A stretch of 13,166 nt of DNA from an uncultured Gammaproteobacteria bacterium (GTDB lineage: Bacteria; Pseudomonadota; Gammaproteobacteria; Steroidobacterales; JABDMI01), in contig CALHVH010000207.1 in the NCBI GenBank assembly GCA_938039225.1, forward strand, positions 1 through 13,166, written 5' to 3'. The notes below the pieces were generated by a model. The model ran no database searches, was not told the DNA's origin, and saw nothing but the letters and a program-made list of their open reading frames with translations. This document shows positions 6,737 to 12,814 of the stretch, one piece after another; position 1 is the first letter of the stretch; each line of letters starts with the position of its first letter. Both the position numbers and the translations under genes were made by a program.

Positions 6737-8014
6737 ATGAAAAATTCACGTCTTTCCTGCCTAGGCAGGAATCTATCAAATTTTAAACCTTGTATCACGG
6801 TTTTCGCATACAAGACGGCATTAATCGCTGTCTTAGGAATAGGCTTATTCAGCACATTTGGAATAAATACTTCCCACGCTGCAGAATGGGATAGCGAACT
6901 CAGCATCGAAGTTCGCTCTTTTTTAAATGACTCACAACGCGCCAATCAAAAAAACGAAAACCTATCATTAAGCTTTGAAACTGAGTTTTATCACGACTGG
7001 GATGATGACAACCAACGTTTTGTAATCAAACCTTTTGCTAGAGTAGACAGTCTAGACGATGAACGTACGCATTTTGATTTACGTGAATTTTATTGGCGAA
7101 AAACTTTTGAAAATCAGAATCTTGATTTAAAAATTGGACTATCCAAAGTTTTTTGGGGAGTAACCGAATCCGTACATTTGGTTGATATCATTAATCAAAA
7201 CGATGGCGTTGAAAACTTAGACGGCGAAGACAAACTTGGTCAGCCCATGATTAACCTAAGTTTAGATAAAGACTGGGGTATAGTTGATTTTTTTATTCTT
7301 CCCTACTTTAGAGAACGCACTTTTCCAAGTCTGGACGGCCGACCTAGCCTACCTTTTAGAATAGACATTGATAATCCGGTATATATCTCAGGCGCTGAAG
7401 AGGAACATGTGGACTTAGCCTTACGTTATGCTCAAGTCTTTGGTGATTGGGATGTTGGTATCTCGCATTTTTCAGGAACTAGCAGAGAGCCATTATTAGT
7501 TCCAAGTATCACAGCAACAGGTTTATCCCTAACTCCATTTTATGATCAAATAGAACAAAGCTCATTAGATCTGCAAGCCACCTTAGAAAACTGGTTATGG
7601 AAACTTGAGCTCATCTCTAATCAAGGTACGCTGCAAGATCGTTATACCGCTTTAGCAGGCGGCTTTGAATACTCATTTTATGATCTTAAAGAAAGTGGTA
7701 TTGATTTAGGCTTTATCGCTGAATATCTCTTTGATGACCGAAAGGAGCAGAGCACATCCACTTTCCAAAACGATATTTTCATTGGTGGACGTTTTGCATT
7801 TAATGATGAGAATAATGCAGACCTTCTAGCTGGAATTGTCTATGACTTAGATAATCAAACACAATTCTTTAGCCTAGAAGCGTCTATGCGAATTGGACAA
7901 AGCATGAAAGTTAACCTAGAAAGTCGATTTTTTAGTGTTGATGATTCAAGCGATGCATTCTTTGCTATTAAAGATGATGATTATATTGGAATTAACTTAA
8001 CGCGTTTTTTCTAA
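6737..8014 (+). CDS. Outer-membrane beta-barrel protein of the RND/LolA-like cluster
   Basis: The predicted 425-residue product has an N-terminal export signal: hydrophobic core about 27-43 and likely cleavage near SHA-AEW (48/49). The mature chain is rich in alternating aromatic/polar strands (for example FYWRKTF, LDLKIGLSKVFWG, LALRYAQVF) and ends in ...INLTRFF, a terminal phenylalanine as expected for substrates of the BAM insertion machinery. I do not recognise a named family with certainty; it recalls DUF1302-type or porin-like proteins found beside RND/LolA-like pairs. The n-region before the hydrophobic core is unusually long (about 26 residues) because a palindromic element lies inside it. 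No other ATG, GTG or TTG occurs in frame before the signal core, so the ATG at 6737 stands despite no clear ribosome-binding site. It is probably the outer-membrane component of the system. Its stop codon interlocks with that of the convergent acetyltransferase gene. Confidence 0.82.
   Translation: MKNSRLSCLGRNLSNFKPCITVFAYKTALIAVLGIGLFSTFGINTSHAAEWDSELSIEVRSFLNDSQRANQKNENLSLSFETEFYHDWDDDNQRFVIKPFARVDSLDDERTHFDLREFYWRKTFENQNLDLKIGLSKVFWGVTESVHLVDIINQNDGVENLDGEDKLGQPMINLSLDKDWGIVDFFILPYFRERTFPSLDGRPSLPFRIDIDNPVYISGAEEEHVDLALRYAQVFGDWDVGISHFSGTSREPLLVPSITATGLSLTPFYDQIEQSSLDLQATLENWLWKLELISNQGTLQDRYTALAGGFEYSFYDLKESGIDLGFIAEYLFDDRKEQSTSTFQNDIFIGGRFAFNDENNADLLAGIVYDLDNQTQFFSLEASMRIGQSMKVNLESRFFSVDDSSDAFFAIKDDDYIGINLTRFF
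6749..6777. repeat. REP-like palindrome inside the barrel gene's signal-peptide region
   Basis: A perfect 18-bp palindrome, TTCCTGCCTAGGCAGGAA, occupies 6754-6771. It is preceded by CGTC (6749-6752) and followed by TCTATC. The composite resembles, from memory, the dispersed repeats of many Proteobacteria that read roughly CGTCATTCC-(stem)-GGAATCTA. It encodes about residues 5-14 of the barrel protein precursor, so the repeat has been absorbed into a reading frame, or else it is a hairpin controlling translation. Confidence 0.55.
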
Positions 8015-8553
8015 GCGCCCTCTAGAACAAGGCCGTAAGCAAACTCATCACGCCATGTTTCCCCGATTTTAAAATGTGATTTAAAAACACCTTCTTTTTG
8101 CATGCCCAGCTTTTGCATAATACGCTCTGAAGCTAGATTATCAGCATCGCAATGAGCAACAAATTTGTGAACGGCGTATTTTGCATGTAGGTATTTTATT
8201 AACATTCTTGCACCAGTTGTAGCTACACCTCGTCCTGCTGCGATTGGATGTAACTTCCAGCCGATTTCGATAATCAAACTCGGTTTATCTCTATAACGAT
8301 AAAAACTCATCCCTAGAAACTTATTGGTTTCCACATCCACCACAGCCATACCGTGCCAATCCTTATCTTCTTCAGACCAAACTGCTTGTAATTTTGTAAA
8401 AAAAACTTCAATTTCGGCTTCGGGTTTAGGGACTTTGATGTATTGATTCGTGATCACGTCTTGTTCAATAAAAAAGAATAGCTCTCGATCCGATTGATTC
8501 AATAACCTCAAACCCAGTCCTTCCGATTGCATGACTAAATTTTGGTCTGACAT
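8011..8553 (-). CDS. GNAT-family N-acetyltransferase (RimJ/RimL-like)
   Basis: This 180-residue cytoplasmic enzyme is predicted to move an acetyl group from acetyl-CoA to an amine. The acetyl-CoA-binding motif A lies at about 94-120: IIEIGWKLHPIAAGRGVATTG, with the pyrophosphate-binding loop AAGRGVAT close to the usual Q/RxxGxG/A form. The later VAHCDADNLASERIMQKLGMQKEG segment (132-155) is the standard motif B region of RimJ/RimL-like proteins that modify N-termini, small molecules or antibiotics. Start choice is supported by GAGGG a few bases upstream of the ATG. The stop overlaps the convergent barrel gene within the four bases CTAA, and no terminator lies between them. It is divergent from hemH. 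The substrate is unknown. Confidence 0.9.
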   Translation of the reverse strand: MSDQNLVMQSEGLGLRLLNQSDRELFFFIEQDVITNQYIKVPKPEAEIEVFFTKLQAVWSEEDKDWHGMAVVDVETNKFLGMSFYRYRDKPSLIIEIGWKLHPIAAGRGVATTGARMLIKYLHAKYAVHKFVAHCDADNLASERIMQKLGMQKEGVFKSHFKIGETWRDEFAYGLVLEGA

Positions 8554-8571
8554 TTAACCCTCTTTTTATAA

Positions 8572-8587
8572 GTTTGTACGTATAAAC
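8572..8587. promoter_or_regulatory. Pseudo-palindrome in the GNAT/hemH divergent region
   Basis: GTTTGTAC (8572-8579) faces GTATAAAC (8580-8587); seven of eight positions pair and the eighth is G-T. It sits in the middle of the 59-bp space between the two start codons, so a bound protein could affect both genes. Further right, a -10-like TATTAT (8601-8606) lies only 6 nt before the hemH ATG. No matching regulator can be named. Confidence 0.35.
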
Positions 8588-8612
8588 GTTTTAATTCATA
8601 TATTATAACAAC

Positions 8613-9623
8613 ATGAAAAAAGGTTTATTACTCATCAACTTAGGTACGCCATCAGCACCTACAGCCGAAGCGGTTAAACGTTACCTTAAACAGTTTTTAT
8701 CCGATCCTCATGTTGTTAACTTGCCAAAAATTCTATGGCAACCAATACTAAATGGCATCATTCTAAAAACCCGCCCGAAAAAAAGTGCAGAAGCTTATGA
8801 GAAGGTCTGGACTAAACGTGGATCGCCTTTACTGGTACACGCTTATGATGTGGCTGAAAAAGTCGAACATGTCTTAAATGAAAAAACTAGTGACGACTGG
8901 TCTGTAACAGTAGGCATGAGCTATGGCTGTCCTTGCATAAAAAATGGTATGCAAAAGCTTAAAGCCATGGGATGTGAAGAAATATCCATACTGCCTTTGT
9001 ATCCACAATACTCAACCGCCACAACTAAATCGGTGTATGCAGACATTCAAGATTTAATTGACCAAGGGGTAGAGCTACCTGTGCTTAAGCAAGTGCCTCC
9101 GTACTATGCTCACCCGGCCTATATCTCTGCAATTGCGGATTCCATTAAAAATCATTGGGCAGAGCACTCAAAAAACCAAAAACTGATGTTCTCATTTCAT
9201 GGCTTACCGCAAAGCTATGTGGATAAAGGCGACCCATACCAAAAGCAATGTATCAGCACCACTGAACTAGTGGTTAAAGAATTAGACCTTAATGACGATG
9301 AATGGATCATGACCTTCCAATCACGTTTTGGAGCGGCAAAGTGGCTTCAGCCCTACACCGATAAAACGCTAGAAAAGCTCGCAAAAGAAGGTATGCGCAC
9401 AATTGATACCGTTTGTCCTGGTTTTGCTGCCGATTGTCTCGAAACCTTAGAAGAAATAGCGATTCAAAACGCAGAGTTGTATCATGAGCATGGGGGAGAG
9501 AAGCTAGATTACATACCTGCTCTCAATGCGAGTGAACAGCATGCTGCAATGCTGGCACAATTAACATTAGAAACCGGATTTGAGTTATCAAAATCCAAAG
9601 TAAGTGAGCATGCAACTGGCTGA
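8613..9623 (+). CDS. hemH: Ferrochelatase (protoporphyrin/coproporphyrin ferrochelatase)
   Basis: The enzyme inserts Fe2+ into a porphyrin at the end of heme synthesis. The 336-residue length fits bacterial HemH. Diagnostic segments are KGLLLINLGTP at the N-terminus, VKRYLKQFLSDPHVV (21-35), the active-site region MSYGCPCIKNGM (102-113), ILPLYPQYSTATT (126-138), SFHGLPQSYVDKGDPY with the catalytic histidine His196, FQSRFGAAKWLQPYT (235-249), and VCPGFAADCLETLEE with the conserved acid Glu277. The C-terminus ends soon after LNASEQHAAMLAQL, as expected. There are several cysteines (106, 108, 213, 268, 275), but no clear iron-sulfur pattern can be claimed. No Shine-Dalgarno is visible: the bases before the ATG are AT-rich and a -10-like box is only 6 nt away, so the mRNA may be leaderless. 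The VOC-fold gene overlaps its 3' end. Confidence 0.97.
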   Translation: MKKGLLLINLGTPSAPTAEAVKRYLKQFLSDPHVVNLPKILWQPILNGIILKTRPKKSAEAYEKVWTKRGSPLLVHAYDVAEKVEHVLNEKTSDDWSVTVGMSYGCPCIKNGMQKLKAMGCEEISILPLYPQYSTATTKSVYADIQDLIDQGVELPVLKQVPPYYAHPAYISAIADSIKNHWAEHSKNQKLMFSFHGLPQSYVDKGDPYQKQCISTTELVVKELDLNDDEWIMTFQSRFGAAKWLQPYTDKTLEKLAKEGMRTIDTVCPGFAADCLETLEEIAIQNAELYHEHGGEKLDYIPALNASEQHAAMLAQLTLETGFELSKSKVSEHATG

Positions 9624-10374
9624 AAACTTAACATCTGCTATAACTCCAATAAGTAATCTTCGCTTTCTTGAGTATAGTATTCCTGTTGAAAATGTATTGC
9701 ACAGCCTTGAGTTCTTTCAAGCGCTGGGCTTCACCTCTCTCATCACTAATGATATCCGCTCCTATCCTTATGCAGTGGTTACTGATGGACGTTGCTTTTT
9801 GGGGCTACACCAGCGAGAAGCGTTTACTCAATTAGCACAACAACCTAGATTCAGTTTTGTGCATGACGACATTGCGCCGATTGTGCGATATTTAAATGAT
9901 CACAAATACCAGTTAATAAATTCTCACTTAGATGAAGATGCATTCCAGCAAACGGTTTTTCATGGTCCCAATGATGCCGTAATTAATATCTTAGCTGCAC
10001 GTAGCTTTTCTTTGCCCAGTAAAGACAACTGTAAAGATTCTCTTCTAGGACATTTCAGTGGTTTTGTTTTACCAACCAATGCTTTAGAAAGCAGTGCGAA
10101 ATTTTGGGAAAGTCTTGAGTTATTGGTTATGCCAACTATAGACGAGCAAGCCGTCTCAATATCAGCCAATCGATTAAATATGCTGCTGGTAGAAAACTCG
10201 GTACATAGGTTACCTGGCTTACTGTTCGAGCACCCAAGTCCTGAAACCTTATTCCCTTTGTTTGCACGATTAGGATTGACCTTAGAAGTTAGTGAGCAAG
10301 ATATGATTCTTGGCAGTGACTATCGCTTTAGGGCCGATGATGGATTATATGTGTGGATTAAACAACTAGCTTAA
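9610..10374 (+). CDS. Two-module VOC-fold (glyoxalase/bleomycin-resistance-like) protein
   Basis: The product is about 254 residues and shows two copies of a VOC-type half. Module one runs from about 19 (RFLEYSIPVENVLHSLEFFQALGF) to 131, and module two from about 148 (LGHFSGFVLPTNALESSAKFWESLEL) to the end; each has a beta strand, a helix with an aromatic FF/FW pair, then strands. The family includes glyoxalase I, extradiol dioxygenases and antibiotic-binding proteins. The usual metal ligands (a His or Glu at each module's start and end) are not obvious: first-strand positions read LEYSIP and FSGFVL and the last strands end NIL and WIK, so a metal enzyme role is doubtful. I chose ATG 9610 over GTG 9604; AAGTGAG just upstream may serve as a weak ribosome-binding site. 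It overlaps the end of hemH by 14 nt, so the two are co-transcribed and probably translationally coupled. Confidence 0.8.
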   Translation: MQLAENLTSAITPISNLRFLEYSIPVENVLHSLEFFQALGFTSLITNDIRSYPYAVVTDGRCFLGLHQREAFTQLAQQPRFSFVHDDIAPIVRYLNDHKYQLINSHLDEDAFQQTVFHGPNDAVINILAARSFSLPSKDNCKDSLLGHFSGFVLPTNALESSAKFWESLELLVMPTIDEQAVSISANRLNMLLVENSVHRLPGLLFEHPSPETLFPLFARLGLTLEVSEQDMILGSDYRFRADDGLYVWIKQLA

Positions 10375-10393
10375 TTTTCCCTACAAATAAAGC

Positions 10394-10762
10394 TTAACGT
10401 ACCCACCAGCGTCCTTCTGATTTAATCAAACTACAGGCAACACCGCCGCTATCAGCTATTACCACAATCACTGAATTGCCACTTCCTTGTACTTCAAACA
10501 CCAGTTTTGCAGGTAAAGGTGGAATATTTCCTGTCAAAATATCACTAGTAATCTGTTTTCCAAATTCTGACCTTATTGGCTCATAGATTTGCGCTGTGGC
10601 TGTTGCAGCATCTCTCTTCTGGATAGCATTCCAAAAAATTGCGGCTACTTTTTCAGGCGTATCATACTCAGCATACTCATTTTCACACCCAAGAAACAAT
10701 ATCAATAAGCTGGTTATTGTTAAAAAGAATAGTTTGCTTTTGTTGGGTATTATTTTTTTCAT
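10394..10762 (-). CDS. Small hypothetical lipoprotein
   Basis: The 122-residue product starts with a basic n-region (MKKIIPNKSK), a hydrophobic core and a lipobox LFLG-C (Cys26), so it should be lipidated and anchored in the envelope. The residue after Cys is Glu, not Asp, so default sorting to the outer membrane is likely. The mature part begins YDTPEKVAAIFWNAIQKRDAATA and ends with a strand pair VVIADSGGVACSLIKSEGRWWVR; this alpha-then-beta layout recalls NTF2-like/DUF4878-type lipoproteins, though I cannot confirm it. It starts 9 nt after the stop of the larger lipoprotein gene and is therefore in the same operon. It ends 19 nt from the convergent VOC gene. Function unknown. Confidence 0.8.
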   Translation of the reverse strand: MKKIIPNKSKLFFLTITSLLILFLGCENEYAEYDTPEKVAAIFWNAIQKRDAATATAQIYEPIRSEFGKQITSDILTGNIPPLPAKLVFEVQGSGNSVIVVIADSGGVACSLIKSEGRWWVR

Positions 10763-10771
10763 AAAATTTAC

Positions 10772-11746
10772 TTACTGAATGCTATTTTTAACCGTTTCAA
10801 TCATATTTATAATATCCTGATGATAATCATCAGTTGTATTTTGATCAAAAGACGCCCTAACCTTAAGCAAATTATTTGCATGAGTAGTTAAGTAGGTAAA
10901 GGATTGATACTGTTGTCCCTTGTTTTTAAAACTGTATTTTGCAAAAGCAATATTTCTATCCTGTAAATAATTTTCTTCAAGTATTTCTAAGTCTGAATAG
11001 TAACCCTGTTGTGTTGCTAAAATTATGCCTTGTTTGACTTCGGTCATTGCATCAAAAATTGGGTTAATGCCCTCTCTAAGATAAGCTGGATAAAACACAG
11101 GATAAACATAAAATGTAATAACGCTTTGATTTTGATTATGTTGGTAATGTAAACTTTTTCCTAGGTATTTTTTTTCATAAGTTTTTTCTTCGGCAAAAAT
11201 AAAATCGTTAAAACCTACTGGATAGTCTTCAGAAAAGAATACTTCTGCAAAAAGACTATCGTCTATTTCCTTAGGTTTTAATTCAACGTTTACAGAATTA
11301 TTTACTGGAATATCCTGACCTGGAAAAGCCGACTGAAACCACGTCTTGAATCCTGTCATATTCAAAGCATAGTCAGCGTACATGGAATTATTGCTTAATA
11401 CCGCGAATGCAAACTCTTTATGAAAGTTATTTTTAATTGAGGCTCTCAGCATTTTTGAAAAATCATCACTAGCCAACTCACTCTCATCAAGCTCAGAAGC
11501 GATTGATGAAGCTAACTTAAAGGCACAGAATTCAATTTCAAACGCATACGCTTGATAATCTTCAGAACAGCTCGATAGACCCAAACCATGACTTAGCCAA
11601 AAAGATAAGTTTTTTGATTCTGGGTTTAAAGTAATTTGTGTATCGCCTATATTTTCTGAGCTATTTTTCACTTCAGCATTATCTGTAGTTGCACAGGCGC
11701 TTAAAATACATAGCACTAAACTACTAAACAAGATTTTTATTTTCAT
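10772..11746 (-). CDS. Hypothetical lipoprotein, 324 residues
   Basis: The N-terminus MKIKILFSSLVLCILSAC is a lipoprotein signal with lipobox LSA-C (Cys18). The residues after it (ATTDNAEVKNSSENIG) form a flexible linker. The rest is a soluble domain of mixed helix and strand, rich in Phe and Tyr, with FSEDYPVGFNDFIFAEEKTYEKKYLGKS around 170-197 and a later part with a strand feel (SVITFYVYPVFYPAYL). I do not recognise the family. AAGG 8 nt upstream of the ATG supports the start. It lies 41 nt after the exonuclease stop and 9 nt before the small lipoprotein, so the three may be one transcript. Base composition is a little more AT-rich than that of its neighbours. Confidence 0.78.
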   Translation of the reverse strand: MKIKILFSSLVLCILSACATTDNAEVKNSSENIGDTQITLNPESKNLSFWLSHGLGLSSCSEDYQAYAFEIEFCAFKLASSIASELDESELASDDFSKMLRASIKNNFHKEFAFAVLSNNSMYADYALNMTGFKTWFQSAFPGQDIPVNNSVNVELKPKEIDDSLFAEVFFSEDYPVGFNDFIFAEEKTYEKKYLGKSLHYQHNQNQSVITFYVYPVFYPAYLREGINPIFDAMTEVKQGIILATQQGYYSDLEILEENYLQDRNIAFAKYSFKNKGQQYQSFTYLTTHANNLLKVRASFDQNTTDDYHQDIINMIETVKNSIQ

Positions 11747-11778
11747 TAGTGGGCCTTAATATAAATCGCTGTTGAATT

Positions 11779-11794
11779 ACTCTATTATTAGAGT
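11779..11794 (-). other. Short hairpin at the exonuclease stop codon
   Basis: ACTCTA (11779-11784) pairs with TAGAGT (11789-11794) around TTAT. The element overlaps the exonuclease stop codon (11788-11790). On the minus strand it is not followed by a U-tract, so it is not a convincing terminator, and transcription could continue into the lipoprotein genes. Confidence 0.3.
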
Positions 11795-12657
11795 CTCTTA
11801 ATTTGATTACGTAAACCTTGACCAATACCTAAATCATCAAAGAATTCATTTAACATCTCAACTTGTGGTCTTTGTCTTTTCAAACCATCCACAGTTACAT
11901 CCAAGGGCATTTCCACCGCTATCTCGGTTAATTCTCTTGAACGATAAACCAGTTCTTTATGTTCTAGTAATTTAGCACCAAGTGTTTTTGCTCCACGAAT
12001 TTTCAATGTCGAAATCGTTGGTATGTTTGCATAGATGTCATCTAGTGACGAAAAACTTTCAAGCAATGCTGTGGCCGTTTTCTTACCGACTCCAGGTATA
12101 CCTGGAATATTATCTACAGCATCACCCGTTAACGCGAGAAAATCAGCAATTGCTTCTGGATGAACCCCAAAATATTCTTTTATTTGAGAATACTCAAGCG
12201 GCGCTTTTTTCAAATCCCAAAATTTATCACCAGGCTTAATTAGCTGAGTTAAATCTTTATCACGACTGACTATAGTTGAGGCATTACCGGCTGCTCGCAT
12301 AAACACAGAAAGCTTACCAATTATGTCATCCGCTTCATAGCGGGGACTGGAAAAAACAGACAAACCAAGTAAAGCAGCGGCTTGTCTGCATAATGCAAAC
12401 TGCACTTTAAGATCTTCTGGAGCCGGATCACGATTACCTTTGTAGTCTGGATAAATTTCATTGCGAAATGATGTCGAAAGACTCTCATCAAATGCAACCG
12501 CTATGTATTCTGGCTTTTGTCGCTCAAGAATATCGCCCAAGAATCTACAGAAACCATATAAGGCATTAATGGGTGTTCCATCCGGTGCCTGCATATCCGC
12601 AGGGATGGTGTAATAAGCACGAAACACGAAAACGCTAGCGTCAATAAGATAGATCAT
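11788..12657 (-). CDS. Stand-alone 5'-3' exonuclease / flap endonuclease (PolA N-domain homologue)
   Basis: This 289-residue nuclease should cut 5' flaps and degrade 5' ends, for example at Okazaki fragments or repair sites. It matches the 5'-nuclease domain of DNA polymerase I without the polymerase. The metal-binding acids are all present: Asp6 (LIDAS), Asp57 (VAFDE), Glu108-Asp110-Asp111 (YEADD), Asp133/Asp135 (SRDKDL) and Asp179/Asp182 (GDAVDNIPG). The helix-3-turn-helix DNA-binding region is GIPGVGKKTATALLESF (186-202), and the TSFRNEIYPDYKGNRDPAP stretch (62-80) forms the helical arch. E. coli ExoIX (Xni, 251 residues) is related but lacks some of these acids; this protein is longer and looks fully equipped, so I do not transfer the name. 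The region before the ATG has no good ribosome-binding site. A MITE-like repeat lies just upstream, close enough to affect the promoter. Confidence 0.92.
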   Translation of the reverse strand: MIYLIDASVFVFRAYYTIPADMQAPDGTPINALYGFCRFLGDILERQKPEYIAVAFDESLSTSFRNEIYPDYKGNRDPAPEDLKVQFALCRQAAALLGLSVFSSPRYEADDIIGKLSVFMRAAGNASTIVSRDKDLTQLIKPGDKFWDLKKAPLEYSQIKEYFGVHPEAIADFLALTGDAVDNIPGIPGVGKKTATALLESFSSLDDIYANIPTISTLKIRGAKTLGAKLLEHKELVYRSRELTEIAVEMPLDVTVDGLKRQRPQVEMLNEFFDDLGIGQGLRNQIKRL

Positions 12658-12680
12658 GTGGGCAGTTTAACCTAAATATA

Positions 12681-12792
12681 CGTCATTGCGAGACTTCGTC
12701 AGAAGTCGTGGCAAGTTGTTAGAGAGATTCTCGGTGTCTGGAGATTGCCGCACAGAGTTTATACTCAGCATGAATAAGTGCTCGCAATGACG
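12681..12792. repeat. 112-bp MITE-like palindromic repeat with 12-bp terminal inverted repeats
   Basis: The ends CGTCATTGCGAG (12681-12692) and CTCGCAATGACG (12781-12792) are perfect inverted copies. The right half also contains GGAGATTGCCGC (12740-12751); a degraded relative, GTGGCAA (12709-12715), lies in the left half. This terminal motif is widespread in small non-coding repeats of Gammaproteobacteria and Rickettsiales, from memory. The flanks carry ATA on both sides (12678-12680 and 12793-12795), a possible short target duplication. There is no open reading frame inside. It fills most of the 157-bp gap between the HNH and exonuclease genes. Confidence 0.85.
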
Positions 12793-12814
12793 ATAAGCAT
12801 AAAGCCTAGCTTGT

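Noticed and set aside
6712..6741. TTGACG (6712-6717) as -35 of a separate barrel-gene promoter
   Set aside because: The best -10 partner (TATGAA, 6736-6741) overlaps the start codon, and no later start codon exists in frame, so a promoter here would not yield the protein.
6682..6945. Minus-strand open frame across the barrel gene's start
   Set aside because: It overlaps the hairpins and the signal peptide region, and its translation shows no domain; most of it is antisense to a plausible exported protein.
11982..12239. Plus-strand open frame inside the exonuclease gene
   Set aside because: It is antisense to the catalytic and DNA-binding region of a clearly recognised nuclease.
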